Origin: an uncultured Dialister sp.
Lineage (GTDB): Bacteria > Bacillota > Negativicutes > Veillonellales > Dialisteraceae
Direction: 5' to 3'
DNA: 31,184 bases
NCBI GenBank assembly: GCA_900543165.1
Contig: UQQQ01000025.1
Span: 1-31,184, forward strand
Both the position numbers and the translations under genes were made by a program. The notes under the pieces are model-generated. The model had not been told where the DNA came from, did no database searches, and worked only from the letters and a program-made list of their open reading frames with translations. Below are positions 1-6,807 of the stretch, one piece after another (position 1 is the first letter of the stretch; every line of letters starts with the position of its first letter).

Positions 1-72
1 GGAGATAGTAATTATCGACAGTCAAATGAATTACCGAGGAAAACTTGACACTTACTCTCCTTCCCTGCCCAC

Positions 73-101
73 TTGCATTCTTCTCCTGTTTCGAGTACGA
101 T
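73..101 (+). promoter_or_regulatory. possible gdpP promoter
   Basis: TTGCAT at 73-78 and TACGAT at 96-101 are separated by 17 bases and lie 85 bases upstream of gdpP. The match to the housekeeping consensus is only moderate. A better -35-like TTGACA at 45-50 has no convincing -10 at the right distance. The first 186 bases of the window otherwise hold no gene that I can support. Confidence 0.35.
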
Positions 102-186
102 AAAGAATAAGAATCATCAAAAAATCGGCGGGCGCTGGCCGTGTGACAGACCGCTCCCGATTTCGTAACGAACAAAGGAGACAACT

Positions 187-2172
187 ATGCTGAGCGATAT
201 ATGGGTATACACGAGGACCTCGAAGCTCATGATCGGCCTGCTGCTCCTGGCCGCGCTGCTGCTTGCTACGCAGAATTGGCCGCTGGGGCTGCTCTTCTTT
301 ATCCTTGTCGCCGGGGTCATCGTCTATGTGAAACGCTCCGACTACAGGCAGGAGAAGAAACTCCTGCGCTATCTGGATGACCTGTCCTCAGGTGTTTCAG
401 CCGGTACGGTGTATGCGGTGAAAAACCTCCCTGTCGGCATCGCGATGATGGATGAGAAGAAAGAGCTGGTCTGGGCGAATAATGTCTTCCGCGGCTGGCT
501 CGGTGAGGGGGCCAAGGTCGGCGTCCGTTTTCAGGATCTCATCACAGGGCAGAAGATTTCCAAGATCTGGGGCAAGACCGGGTGGTTCGAGTGCCATGCA
601 GGCGAGTCCTTCTTCCGTGTTTTTTACAAATTTCTGGATACCGGAGAGAAGAATGATACGCACTTCATGGTTTTCTATTTCATGGACCGCACGGATGTCG
701 AAAAGGCAATGAAGGCGTGCGATGAGGCGCGGCCTGTCTTCTGCCTCATCCGTATCGACAATGTGCCGGAAGTCACTGCGGATCTCACCGATGTCGAGCG
801 CTCGGCCCTGCTCTCGGAAGTCACGGAGAAGGTCCTTTCCTCCTTCAATGCGAAAGAAGGCTTCATCAAGCAGTACTCGACGAACGATTTCGTGGCATGC
901 ATTTCACATAAGGCGCTTGCGGAAATGATGGAGAATAATTTCGAGATCCTCGATGCGGTCCGCGCGATCCACACCGTGAACCGCATTCCTGTCACGCTTT
1001 CCATCGGCATCGTCCAGAGCAGCGATTCCTTCGTGAAACAGTTCGAAGAGACGCAGGTCTCCCTTGACCTCGCCCTTGGACGCGGCGGGGATCAGGCCAT
1101 CGTCCGCCTCGGGAAGGAAGTGAAGGCCTTCGGCGGGAAATCGCCGACGTCTGTCTCCTCCACCCGTGTGCGCGTCCGCGTCGTCGCACAGGCGCTGAAG
1201 GAGATCATCGAAGACGCAGATATGGTGCTCGTCATGGGGCATAATCATGAAGACTTCGATGCCTTGGGATCGGCGGTCGGCGTCGCCCACCTCGCGCACG
1301 CCTCCCATGTCGAGGCGCATGTCGTCCTCTCGAAGGAGCGTGATACCTGCCGCAAGATGGTCGATGCCATCGAGAAGAGCGGTGCCGCCGAAGGGCTCCT
1401 CATCGATGAGAGCGAGGCAAAGGGACTCATGACGGATAAGACCGTCGTCATCATCACCGACACGCACATCCCCGAGCTCGTCGCAGCCCCGGAAGTCCTC
1501 AAAAAAGCCGTGAAAAAGGTCGTCATCGATCATCACCGCCGTGCGGCCTCCATCATCCGACAGCCGCTTCTGACATACATGGAGCCATCCGCCTCATCGG
1601 CGTCCGAGCTTGTGACCGAGCTCGTCCAGTACTACGGCGGGGATGAAGAAATGAATGAGATCGAGGCGTCCTGCCTCTATGCAGGCATCGTCGTCGACAC
1701 GAAGAATTTCGCCGTCCAGACCAGCGTCCGTACCTTCGACGCGGCGAGCTTCCTGCGCCGCTGCGGGGCAGATACGAAGCTCGTCCACAGGCTCTTTGCG
1801 GAGGACATCCACTTCATCAAGACCAAGGCAGAGATCCTGGCCCATATGATGCTCATCGATAACTATATCGCGATCGCCGAGTGCCCGGAGGGGACAGAAG
1901 ACTCCCAGGTACTCGCCGGACAGCTCGCAGACTACCTTGTGACCGTGAAGGAGATCCGGACCAGTTTCCTTTTCTATCACACAGACAATGGACTCTGTCT
2001 CTCTGCCCGCTCCGACGGCTCGATCAATGTACAGGTCGTCATGGAAGCCTTGGGCGGCGGCGGTCATCTCACCGTGGCAGGCTGCCAGCTGGGCAAAGAT
2101 GGAAATAAAGAAGCAGCGGAAAAGGTCATCCTGACCCAAGTCCGTAAACAAGTAGAGGAGGAAAAAGAATGA
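187..2172 (+). CDS. gdpP: GdpP-type cyclic-di-AMP phosphodiesterase (PAS-GGDEF-DHH-DHHA1)
   Basis: A membrane-bound enzyme that hydrolyses the second messenger c-di-AMP, which controls potassium/osmolyte balance and cell-wall homeostasis in Firmicutes. Two hydrophobic segments occupy about residues 13-50. A PAS-like region (about 75-160) follows, then a degenerate GGDEF domain in which the signature reads STNDF (231-235), as usual for this family. The DHH domain carries the metal-binding motifs GHNHEDFD (351-358: H352, D356, D358), D425 in TDTH, and DHH at 448-450. The DHHA1 domain ends with GGGGH (623-627). At 661 residues it has the usual family length. AAAGGAG six bases before the ATG supports the start. 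It overlaps rplI by four bases (ATGA), so the two are translationally coupled. In many Firmicutes yybS lies directly upstream and dnaB directly downstream of this pair; here both are about 18-20 kb away. Confidence 0.96.
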   Translation: MLSDIWVYTRTSKLMIGLLLLAALLLATQNWPLGLLFFILVAGVIVYVKRSDYRQEKKLLRYLDDLSSGVSAGTVYAVKNLPVGIAMMDEKKELVWANNVFRGWLGEGAKVGVRFQDLITGQKISKIWGKTGWFECHAGESFFRVFYKFLDTGEKNDTHFMVFYFMDRTDVEKAMKACDEARPVFCLIRIDNVPEVTADLTDVERSALLSEVTEKVLSSFNAKEGFIKQYSTNDFVACISHKALAEMMENNFEILDAVRAIHTVNRIPVTLSIGIVQSSDSFVKQFEETQVSLDLALGRGGDQAIVRLGKEVKAFGGKSPTSVSSTRVRVRVVAQALKEIIEDADMVLVMGHNHEDFDALGSAVGVAHLAHASHVEAHVVLSKERDTCRKMVDAIEKSGAAEGLLIDESEAKGLMTDKTVVIITDTHIPELVAAPEVLKKAVKKVVIDHHRRAASIIRQPLLTYMEPSASSASELVTELVQYYGGDEEMNEIEASCLYAGIVVDTKNFAVQTSVRTFDAASFLRRCGADTKLVHRLFAEDIHFIKTKAEILAHMMLIDNYIAIAECPEGTEDSQVLAGQLADYLVTVKEIRTSFLFYHTDNGLCLSARSDGSINVQVVMEALGGGGHLTVAGCQLGKDGNKEAAEKVILTQVRKQVEEEKE

Positions 2173-2615
2173 AAGTCGTATTACTGCAAGACGTAAAGAA
2201 AATGGGAAAAAAGGGCGACGTCATCGAAGTCGCTGACGCATATGGCCGCAACGTGCTCATTCGCAAAGGTCTCGGCGTAGAAGGCACCAAGGCAAACCTC
2301 AATACCGCCTCCCAGCGTCAGGAAGCGAAAGAATTCAAGAGCAAGGTCGCAGCAGACGAAGCCGCCATCATGGCCTCCCAGCTCAAGGCCGTCAAGGTCA
2401 TCATCAAAGTCCAGAGCGGGGAAGACGGCCGCATCTTCGGCTCCGTCACCGGCAAGGACATCAGCGAAGCTCTCGAGAAGCAGTACAAATTCAAGCTCGA
2501 AAAGAAAAATATCCGTCTCAAAGCGCCGATCAAGACCGTCGGTGAATATGACGTAGAGGTCTGGGTCCACCAGCAGGTCACCAGCACCGTCCACGTCTCC
2601 GTCGTCACAGAATAA
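2169..2615 (+). CDS. rplI: 50S ribosomal protein L9
   Basis: Ribosomal protein L9 binds 23S rRNA near the base of the L1 stalk and helps keep the reading frame. The 148-residue product has the normal bacterial length. It opens with the conserved KVVLLQDVKKMGKKGDVIEV segment and has the GRNVLIRKGL motif of the N-terminal domain, a Lys/Glu/Ala-rich connecting helix, and a C-terminal domain containing GRIFGSVTGKDI. Its ATG overlaps the gdpP stop codon (ATGA). The ribosome binding site AGAGGAGG lies inside the last codons of gdpP. A strong terminator follows directly, so gdpP-rplI forms a complete two-gene transcription unit. Confidence 0.98.
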   Translation: MKVVLLQDVKKMGKKGDVIEVADAYGRNVLIRKGLGVEGTKANLNTASQRQEAKEFKSKVAADEAAIMASQLKAVKVIIKVQSGEDGRIFGSVTGKDISEALEKQYKFKLEKKNIRLKAPIKTVGEYDVEVWVHQQVTSTVHVSVVTE

Positions 2616-2625
2616 GAATGATAAG

Positions 2626-2660
2626 AATTCCCCGAGATTTATTCCCGGGGAATTTTTCTT
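2626..2660 (+). terminator. rho-independent terminator of gdpP-rplI
   Basis: The arms AATTCCCCG (2626-2634) and CGGGGAATT (2646-2654) form a perfect 9-bp stem that runs into a T-rich tail. It begins 11 bases after the rplI stop codon. Confidence 0.9.
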
Positions 2661-2795
2661 TGCGTGCGATCAGTGACGGGCGACTAGAGAGCGCTATGGT
2701 TCTCTCCCGTAAATGCTTCTTTGATGGAGGAAACCCCGAGAGTGTATAACATCTTTTCCAACTATGAGATTGCTGCCTGTGCTATTTTCCGTGTA

Positions 2796-2833
2796 TTCTC
2801 ATCGAAGGGAACCTTCAAATGTGATAAAATAAA
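2796..2833 (+). promoter_or_regulatory. promoter of the heptose kinase gene, near-duplicate of the waaC promoter
   Basis: An extended -10 (TGA then TAAAAT, 2822-2830) lies within AAATGTGATAAAATAAA (2817-2833). TTCTCATCGAAG sits nine bases upstream (2796-2807). The same two blocks with the same nine-base spacing occur at 5337-5375 before the heptosyltransferase gene. The -35 hexamer is weak, as expected for extended -10 promoters. Confidence 0.7.
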
Positions 2834-2856
2834 GCCAATAGAGAGTCCCTGCAGCA

Positions 2857-2878
2857 GATAGGGCATTTATGCCCTATC
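2857..2878. promoter_or_regulatory. 22-base inverted repeat in the heptose kinase leader
   Basis: GATAGGGCAT and ATGCCCTATC are perfect 10-base arms around TT. The structure lies between the promoter and the start codon and ends 22 bases before the first possible ATG. No T-run follows, so it is not a terminator. It could be an operator or an mRNA hairpin. Confidence 0.5.
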
Positions 2879-2900
2879 ATTCTAAGGGCAGCTCGGTTAT

Positions 2901-3908
2901 ATGATGGAATTTGAGGAACTTATGGATAAGAAGGAACTTTATAGCTTTGTCGCCACGCGCACATCCCAGTGCCGGATCCTTGTCGCAGGTGACGTGATGC
3001 TCGATAAATACTACTACAGCGAAGTGACACGCATTTCCCCGGAAGCCCCCGTTCCGATTGCGCACGTGCGATCGGAAATGGAAACGCTGGGAGGCGCAGC
3101 AAACGTGGCGCACAATCTGACGCGACTTGCCTGTCAGGTCAGCATTGCAGGCTTTGTGGGAAAGGACTATCACGGAAAGAGCCTGCTTGAAAAACTGCGC
3201 GCCAGAGGGATCGACGGAGCCGGCCTTATTCCGACCGATCGTCCGACCACGACGAAGCTGCGCGTGATCGGCGGTCATCAGCAGATGCTGCGTCTCGACT
3301 TTGAAGAGTCCGCCGCTGTGACGGGAAAAGAGGCAGAGCATTTCCTTGCCGGTATCTACAAGAAGCTGGATGAGGGGTTGGACTGTCTCATCATTTCCGA
3401 CTACGGTAAAGGGGCATGCACCGAAGAAAGCTGCCAGAAAATCATCGCTGCCTGTAAGGCACACCACGTGCCGGTCATCGTGGATCCGAAAGGGACGAAC
3501 TGGGTGAAGTACGCCGGCGCTGACTACATCACGCCGAACCTCAAGGAGATCAACGCCGTTCTCCCCGATCCCATCCGCAATGAAGACGCGCCCGTCGAAC
3601 AAGCAGCTCGCGACGTGATGAAAAGATTCCATCTCGGCAGCATCATCGTCACCCGCTCCGAAGCCGGTCTCTCCTTCATCCGGGAGGAGGAGATCGAGCA
3701 CATCCCGACCAAAGCGCAGGAAGTCTTCGACGTCTCCGGTGCTGGTGATACGGTCATCGCCGTCTTCGCTATGGGCATCGCCGGCGGTATCGCACCCGCA
3801 GACAGCTGCTGCCTGGCAAACCTTGCTGCTGGTGTCGTCGTAGCCAAGCTCGGCACCTATGCCGTCAGCCGGGAAGAACTTCTGAAAGCACTTGAAAAAG
3901 AAAAATAG
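2901..3908 (+). CDS. rfaE1: D-glycero-beta-D-manno-heptose-7-phosphate kinase (PfkB family, kinase-only)
   Basis: It phosphorylates D-glycero-D-manno-heptose 7-phosphate at C1, a step towards ADP-heptose for the LPS inner core. The protein is a single PfkB/ribokinase domain. Visible motifs are GDVMLDKYYY near the N-terminus, RISPEAPVPI, the sugar-binding GGAANVAHNL, LIISDYGKG, DPKGTNW, TPNLKE, and DVSGAGDT (277-284) with catalytic D283. At 335 residues it lacks the C-terminal adenylyltransferase domain of the fused HldE (about 475 residues), so a separate HldC-type enzyme is expected elsewhere; none is in this window. The start is uncertain: ATG 2901 has only a weak AAGGG upstream, while in-frame ATG 2922 has GAGGA at 2913-2917. 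It has its own promoter and no clear terminator. Confidence 0.93.
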   Translation: MMEFEELMDKKELYSFVATRTSQCRILVAGDVMLDKYYYSEVTRISPEAPVPIAHVRSEMETLGGAANVAHNLTRLACQVSIAGFVGKDYHGKSLLEKLRARGIDGAGLIPTDRPTTTKLRVIGGHQQMLRLDFEESAAVTGKEAEHFLAGIYKKLDEGLDCLIISDYGKGACTEESCQKIIAACKAHHVPVIVDPKGTNWVKYAGADYITPNLKEINAVLPDPIRNEDAPVEQAARDVMKRFHLGSIIVTRSEAGLSFIREEEIEHIPTKAQEVFDVSGAGDTVIAVFAMGIAGGIAPADSCCLANLAAGVVVAKLGTYAVSREELLKALEKEK

Positions 3909-4177
3909 AGACAATGGGTTCCATTGACTTAGGGAAAACGTAGCGAGAAACATAGTGCTTGCCGTGTCTATCTCATTTGGTATTGCATGATACAAGGTCC
4001 CTTAGAGAGCAGGGACGCGCCAAAGGCGCAGGATGGATTCACACAGCAAGAAAGCCTATGTAGAGATTCATTATAGCCAATAGAAAGGAGCCGGCATTAT
4101 ACATGGTTCCCATAACTCCTTTTAACCGCATATCAGCTGTGTGAATACCGGACTTCTCATATTCTCTTTACGAACTG
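3909..4177. other. intergenic region with small hairpins, no gene seen
   Basis: The only structure seen is a pair of adjacent small stem-loops: GTCCCT/AGGGAC (3997-4002 with 4011-4016) and GCGCC/GGCGC (4017-4021 with 4025-4029). No T-run follows either. AGCCAATAGA at 4074-4083 also occurs at 2833-2842 in the kinase leader. I see no gene, RNA gene or mobile-element end here. Confidence 0.4.
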
Positions 4178-4186
4178 TGATACAAT
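4178..4186 (+). promoter_or_regulatory. extended -10 promoter of the Rpn-type gene
   Basis: TGA followed by TACAAT (4178-4186), in the context CTGTGATACAATAAAA, resembles the kinase and waaC promoters. The transcript would begin just before the AAAGGAGG ribosome binding site, giving a very short leader. Confidence 0.6.
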
Positions 4187-4207
4187 AAAAGTAAAGGAGG
4201 GCCGCGT

Positions 4208-5239
4208 ATGGAGACACTCGAAGACCTCTATTTGGCGGGGCGCAATCCGGAGTACGATGCCAATGCGAAGAAACTGCTTGCCAGTCGAAAAATCCTAGCA
4301 TGGATCTTGAAGTACTGCGTGCCGGAATTTGAGGACAGTACCATCGAAGACATCCGAGACATCTACATCCAAGGGACGCCAGAAGTAGCGAGTGTACCCG
4401 TCATGCCAGACAAGACCAATGCTCGCCCGCTCCCCCGCATCCTCGGAGAAAATACAGAAGACAAGACGCTGACCGAGGGGACCGTTACCTTTGACATTCG
4501 CTTCCGAGCCAGCACCCCGGATGGCAGCGCCCTTGGACTCATCATCAATGTAGAAGCCCAGCACAGTGCCAGCGTTTCCTATCCACTCGTTACACGCGCG
4601 CTCTACTATGTGAGCCGCCTGATTTCCTCGCAGCACGATGTGGACTTCGACAAATCACACTATGAAAAGATCAGAAAAGTTTACAGCATCTGGCTCTGCA
4701 TGGATCCTCCTGGCGACGAAAGCGGTATCACGCAGTATCGCGTGCAGGAGAATCTCAAGTATGGCATGATCGGGGAAGAAGAAAAACACTACGACCTTGC
4801 GCAGGCTGTCATGGTCTATATCAGCAGCAAAAAGCGAGATCCAGGGAATCGCCTCCTGCGCCTTCTCTATGAACTTTTCAAATCCGATGACGACGCAGCA
4901 GGGAAAATGAAGACCCTGGAAAATGACTATCAGATCAAACTCAATGAATCAGAAGAAGGGATGGTGGACATCATGTGCAATCTCAGCGTAGGTATCGCGA
5001 AAGCCGGCGTAGACAAAGGATATCTTCTTGGCAGACAGGATGGAAGAATAGAAGGCAGACAGGAAGGCAGACAGGAAGGCGTACGAGATGGTGTGCGGCT
5101 TGGGAAAGCGGAAAATCAACGCGAAATTACGGTGCGCATGCTGGAAAATCATATGCCGTTGGAAATCATCGTGAGAATCACCGGGCAGTCAGAGGATGAT
5201 ATCAAGAGAATCGCAGAAGAAGAGTCGCTTCCCTGCTAG
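4208..5239 (+). CDS. Rpn/PD-(D/E)XK nuclease family protein (annotated as transposase family)
   Basis: This belongs to the PD-(D/E)XK group often labelled 'Rpn family recombination-promoting nuclease/putative transposase'. Characterised Rpn proteins cleave DNA and raise recombination; a specific role here is unknown. The N-terminal core holds FDIRF (D96) and, about 20 residues later, NVEAQ (E116, Q118), the D...ExQ variant of the active site. Around residues 275-300 an imperfect G-R-x-E/D-G repeat appears, typical of this family's C-terminal half. The tail (MPLEIIVRITGQSEDDIKRI) resembles the small helical module common to these proteins. The 343 residues appear intact. Start: ATG with AAAGGAGG nine bases upstream. 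It stands alone between LPS genes, with its own promoter and terminator and no inverted repeats directly flanking it. Confidence 0.87.
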   Translation: METLEDLYLAGRNPEYDANAKKLLASRKILAWILKYCVPEFEDSTIEDIRDIYIQGTPEVASVPVMPDKTNARPLPRILGENTEDKTLTEGTVTFDIRFRASTPDGSALGLIINVEAQHSASVSYPLVTRALYYVSRLISSQHDVDFDKSHYEKIRKVYSIWLCMDPPGDESGITQYRVQENLKYGMIGEEEKHYDLAQAVMVYISSKKRDPGNRLLRLLYELFKSDDDAAGKMKTLENDYQIKLNESEEGMVDIMCNLSVGIAKAGVDKGYLLGRQDGRIEGRQEGRQEGVRDGVRLGKAENQREITVRMLENHMPLEIIVRITGQSEDDIKRIAEEESLPC

Positions 5240-5248
5240 CGGCTATAG

Positions 5249-5298
5249 CTAGGGAACGCCGATTAAATCTGACAACGATTTAATCAGTGTTTCCCTAG
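5249..5298. repeat. MITE-like palindromic element bounded by CTAG
   Basis: Two imperfect 22-base arms (CTAGGGAA...GATTAAATC and its complement ending GTTTCCCTAG) enclose a seven-base loop; they differ by one gap and two mismatches. CTAG at both ends would fit a four-base target duplication. The right end AATCAGTGTTTCC (5282-5294) recurs exactly at 30092-30104 in a shorter palindrome. It could be a minimal mobile-element remnant or part of the transcript's 3' structure. Confidence 0.5.
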
Positions 5299-5300
5299 TA

Positions 5301-5330
5301 AAGGACGCGGAATACATCCGCGTCCTTTTT
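5301..5330 (+). terminator. rho-independent terminator after the Rpn-type gene
   Basis: GGACGCGG (5303-5310) pairs perfectly with CCGCGTCC (5318-5325) around a seven-base loop. Five T residues follow. Confidence 0.93.
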
Positions 5331-5336
5331 AGTGGA

Positions 5337-5389
5337 ATTTTCATCGAAGCAGCTGTTGAAATGTGATAAAATAAACATATATTTTATCA
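5337..5389 (+). promoter_or_regulatory. waaC promoter with an overlapping inverted repeat
   Basis: TTTTCATCGAAG (5338-5349) and AAATGTGATAAAATAAA (5359-5375) duplicate the promoter at 2796-2833, with an extended -10 at 5364-5372. In addition, TGATAAAATA (5364-5373) and TATTTTATCA (5380-5389) form a perfect 10-base inverted repeat over the -10 and probable start of transcription. That position suits a repressor operator. The kinase promoter lacks the second arm. Confidence 0.65.
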
Positions 5390-5449
5390 TTCCGATCCGC
5401 CAAAGCGCCCAAGATACGGCGAGCTGAGCCGGATCCAAGGACATCCATC

Positions 5450-6442
5450 ATGCCAAAGACGTATAAAAACATCCTAATCATAAAAATGAGCTCCTTGGGG
5501 GACATCATCCACGCGCTCCCCTCCCTCTACGCCCTGCGCAAGGCCTATCCCGATGCCAGGATCACATGGGCCGTACATCCTGCCTTTGCGGGGATCCTTC
5601 CCGGCAAGCCGTGGATCGATGAAGTCTACCTCGTCGACCGGAAACGCATCAATCAGCTCTCCTACTGGAGAGAGATCCGCAAAGACCTGCATGCGCATCA
5701 CTTCGACCTCGTCATTGACCTGCAGATGATCGCCAAGAGCGGACTCATCTCCTTCCTCTCCGGCGGCAAGAAAAAGATCGGCTATCATGATGCACGTGAA
5801 GGCAGCTTCCTTTTCAGCAAACCGATTTCCGGCTCCCATAAGCACGGACACATTATCGAACAGCTTTTAGACGTCATGCGCTACCTAGGCTGTTCCGCAG
5901 ACAAGATCGAGTTTCCCCTTCCGGATCTGACAAAAGAAATGGAAACCGTCACCACGATTCTTCGGACAAACGGCGTCAAAGGAAGCTACGTCCTTCTCGT
6001 CCCCGGGACACGGGGCGACCATAAGAAATGGCCCATCGAGTACTGGGGCGAGCTTGCAAGGAAACTCGCTGAAGACAAGATCACCACCGTCATTGCGGGC
6101 TCAAAAGGCGAGATGCCCATGGGCGAAGCCATCCGGAAAATTTCTCCTTCCCCGTATACCGTGAACCTTATGGGACAGACGAACCTCTTAGAACTCGCCG
6201 CTCTTGAAAAAATGGCGGCACTTCACATTTCCAGCGACACCGGCCCCCTCCACATCGCGAACGCCGTCCACACTCCCATCATCGCCCTCTTCGGGCCGAC
6301 ACTTCCGGACAGAAGCGGTCCCTATGGGAATGACAATAGCCACGTCCTTCTGGCAGAGCATCCGGGGACAAAAGAGTGCAGGATGGCAAGCCTCCCGATG
6401 GAGAAGGTGTATCAGCTGGTGCGGGATATGATGAGCGGGTAG
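5450..6442 (+). CDS. waaC: lipopolysaccharide heptosyltransferase I-like (GT9 family)
   Basis: It is predicted to transfer heptose from ADP-heptose onto the Kdo region of the LPS inner core at the cytoplasmic face of the inner membrane. The GT-B fold signatures of family GT9 are clear. The N-terminus has ILIIKMSSLGDIIHALP with the likely catalytic D18, followed by a Rossmann-like half and VIDLQMIAKSGL. The C-terminal half has VPGTRGDHKKWP and the nucleotide-sugar motif SSDTGPLHIANA (D263). At 330 residues it matches WaaC/WaaF length; the N-terminal motif is closer to WaaC. The ribosome binding site CAAGGA lies eight bases before the ATG. It is a single-gene unit with its own promoter and terminator. 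Together with the kinase gene it points to a heptose-containing LPS core. Confidence 0.88.
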   Translation: MPKTYKNILIIKMSSLGDIIHALPSLYALRKAYPDARITWAVHPAFAGILPGKPWIDEVYLVDRKRINQLSYWREIRKDLHAHHFDLVIDLQMIAKSGLISFLSGGKKKIGYHDAREGSFLFSKPISGSHKHGHIIEQLLDVMRYLGCSADKIEFPLPDLTKEMETVTTILRTNGVKGSYVLLVPGTRGDHKKWPIEYWGELARKLAEDKITTVIAGSKGEMPMGEAIRKISPSPYTVNLMGQTNLLELAALEKMAALHISSDTGPLHIANAVHTPIIALFGPTLPDRSGPYGNDNSHVLLAEHPGTKECRMASLPMEKVYQLVRDMMSG

Positions 6443-6631
6443 TGCGCTTATTTTCGGATTGTATGGCTCATGTACGTGCGGTGCGATCCATGGGTGGCGC
6501 CTGATCCTATGATGCCTGTTTATTTCAGGGGAAACACGGATTGGATCATCGCTCGCAAGAGCCCATGCTTTTCGGGCATCCGGATGAGCTACGGCTCTAT
6601 CAGCCAACTACATATGTGTATGGGATCAAAG

Positions 6632-6673
6632 AAAAAGAAGAGCATGGCCGGTGACAGCCATGCTCTTCTTTTT
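6632..6673. terminator. strong bidirectional-type terminator hairpin
   Basis: AAAAAGAAGAGCATGGC (6632-6648) pairs perfectly with its complement at 6657-6673 across an eight-base loop. The stem ends in T5 on the plus strand. It lies about 190 bases after waaC. A short open frame at 6470-6715 runs straight through this hairpin and is not accepted as a gene. Confidence 0.9.
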
Positions 6674-6707
6674 GCATGTTTCCCGGGAAATGCCTGTTAT
6701 CAGAGTA

Positions 6708-6716
6708 TGATATAAT
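6708..6716 (+). promoter_or_regulatory. perfect extended -10 promoter of the glycosyltransferase operon
   Basis: TGA plus TATAAT (6708-6716) is a consensus extended -10; no good -35 is visible. A leader of about 85 bases follows. It contains ATGCTGGC (6736-6743) able to pair with GCCGGCAT (6764-6771), a possible leader hairpin. Confidence 0.75.
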
Positions 6717-6807
6717 GATAGAAAAAACTTTAGGAATGCTGGCGGGTCGCTCTGCTGATTTTTGCCGGCATCCGGGCTAAAAATGTATCATGCAGGGAGA
6801 GAAATCC

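Noticed and set aside
2877..3995. A 372-codon minus-strand open frame over the heptose kinase gene
   Set aside because: No ribosome binding site or family motif; the plus-strand PfkB protein is clear.
3997..4029. Possible T-box or riboswitch before the Rpn-type gene
   Set aside because: Two small hairpins are present, but no T-box sequence, specifier loop or terminator/antiterminator pair could be found, and the promoter at 4178 lies downstream of them.
6470..6715. An 81-codon open frame between waaC and the GT4 gene
   Set aside because: It reads through a perfect terminator hairpin (6632-6673), has no ribosome binding site, and its product has no recognisable features.
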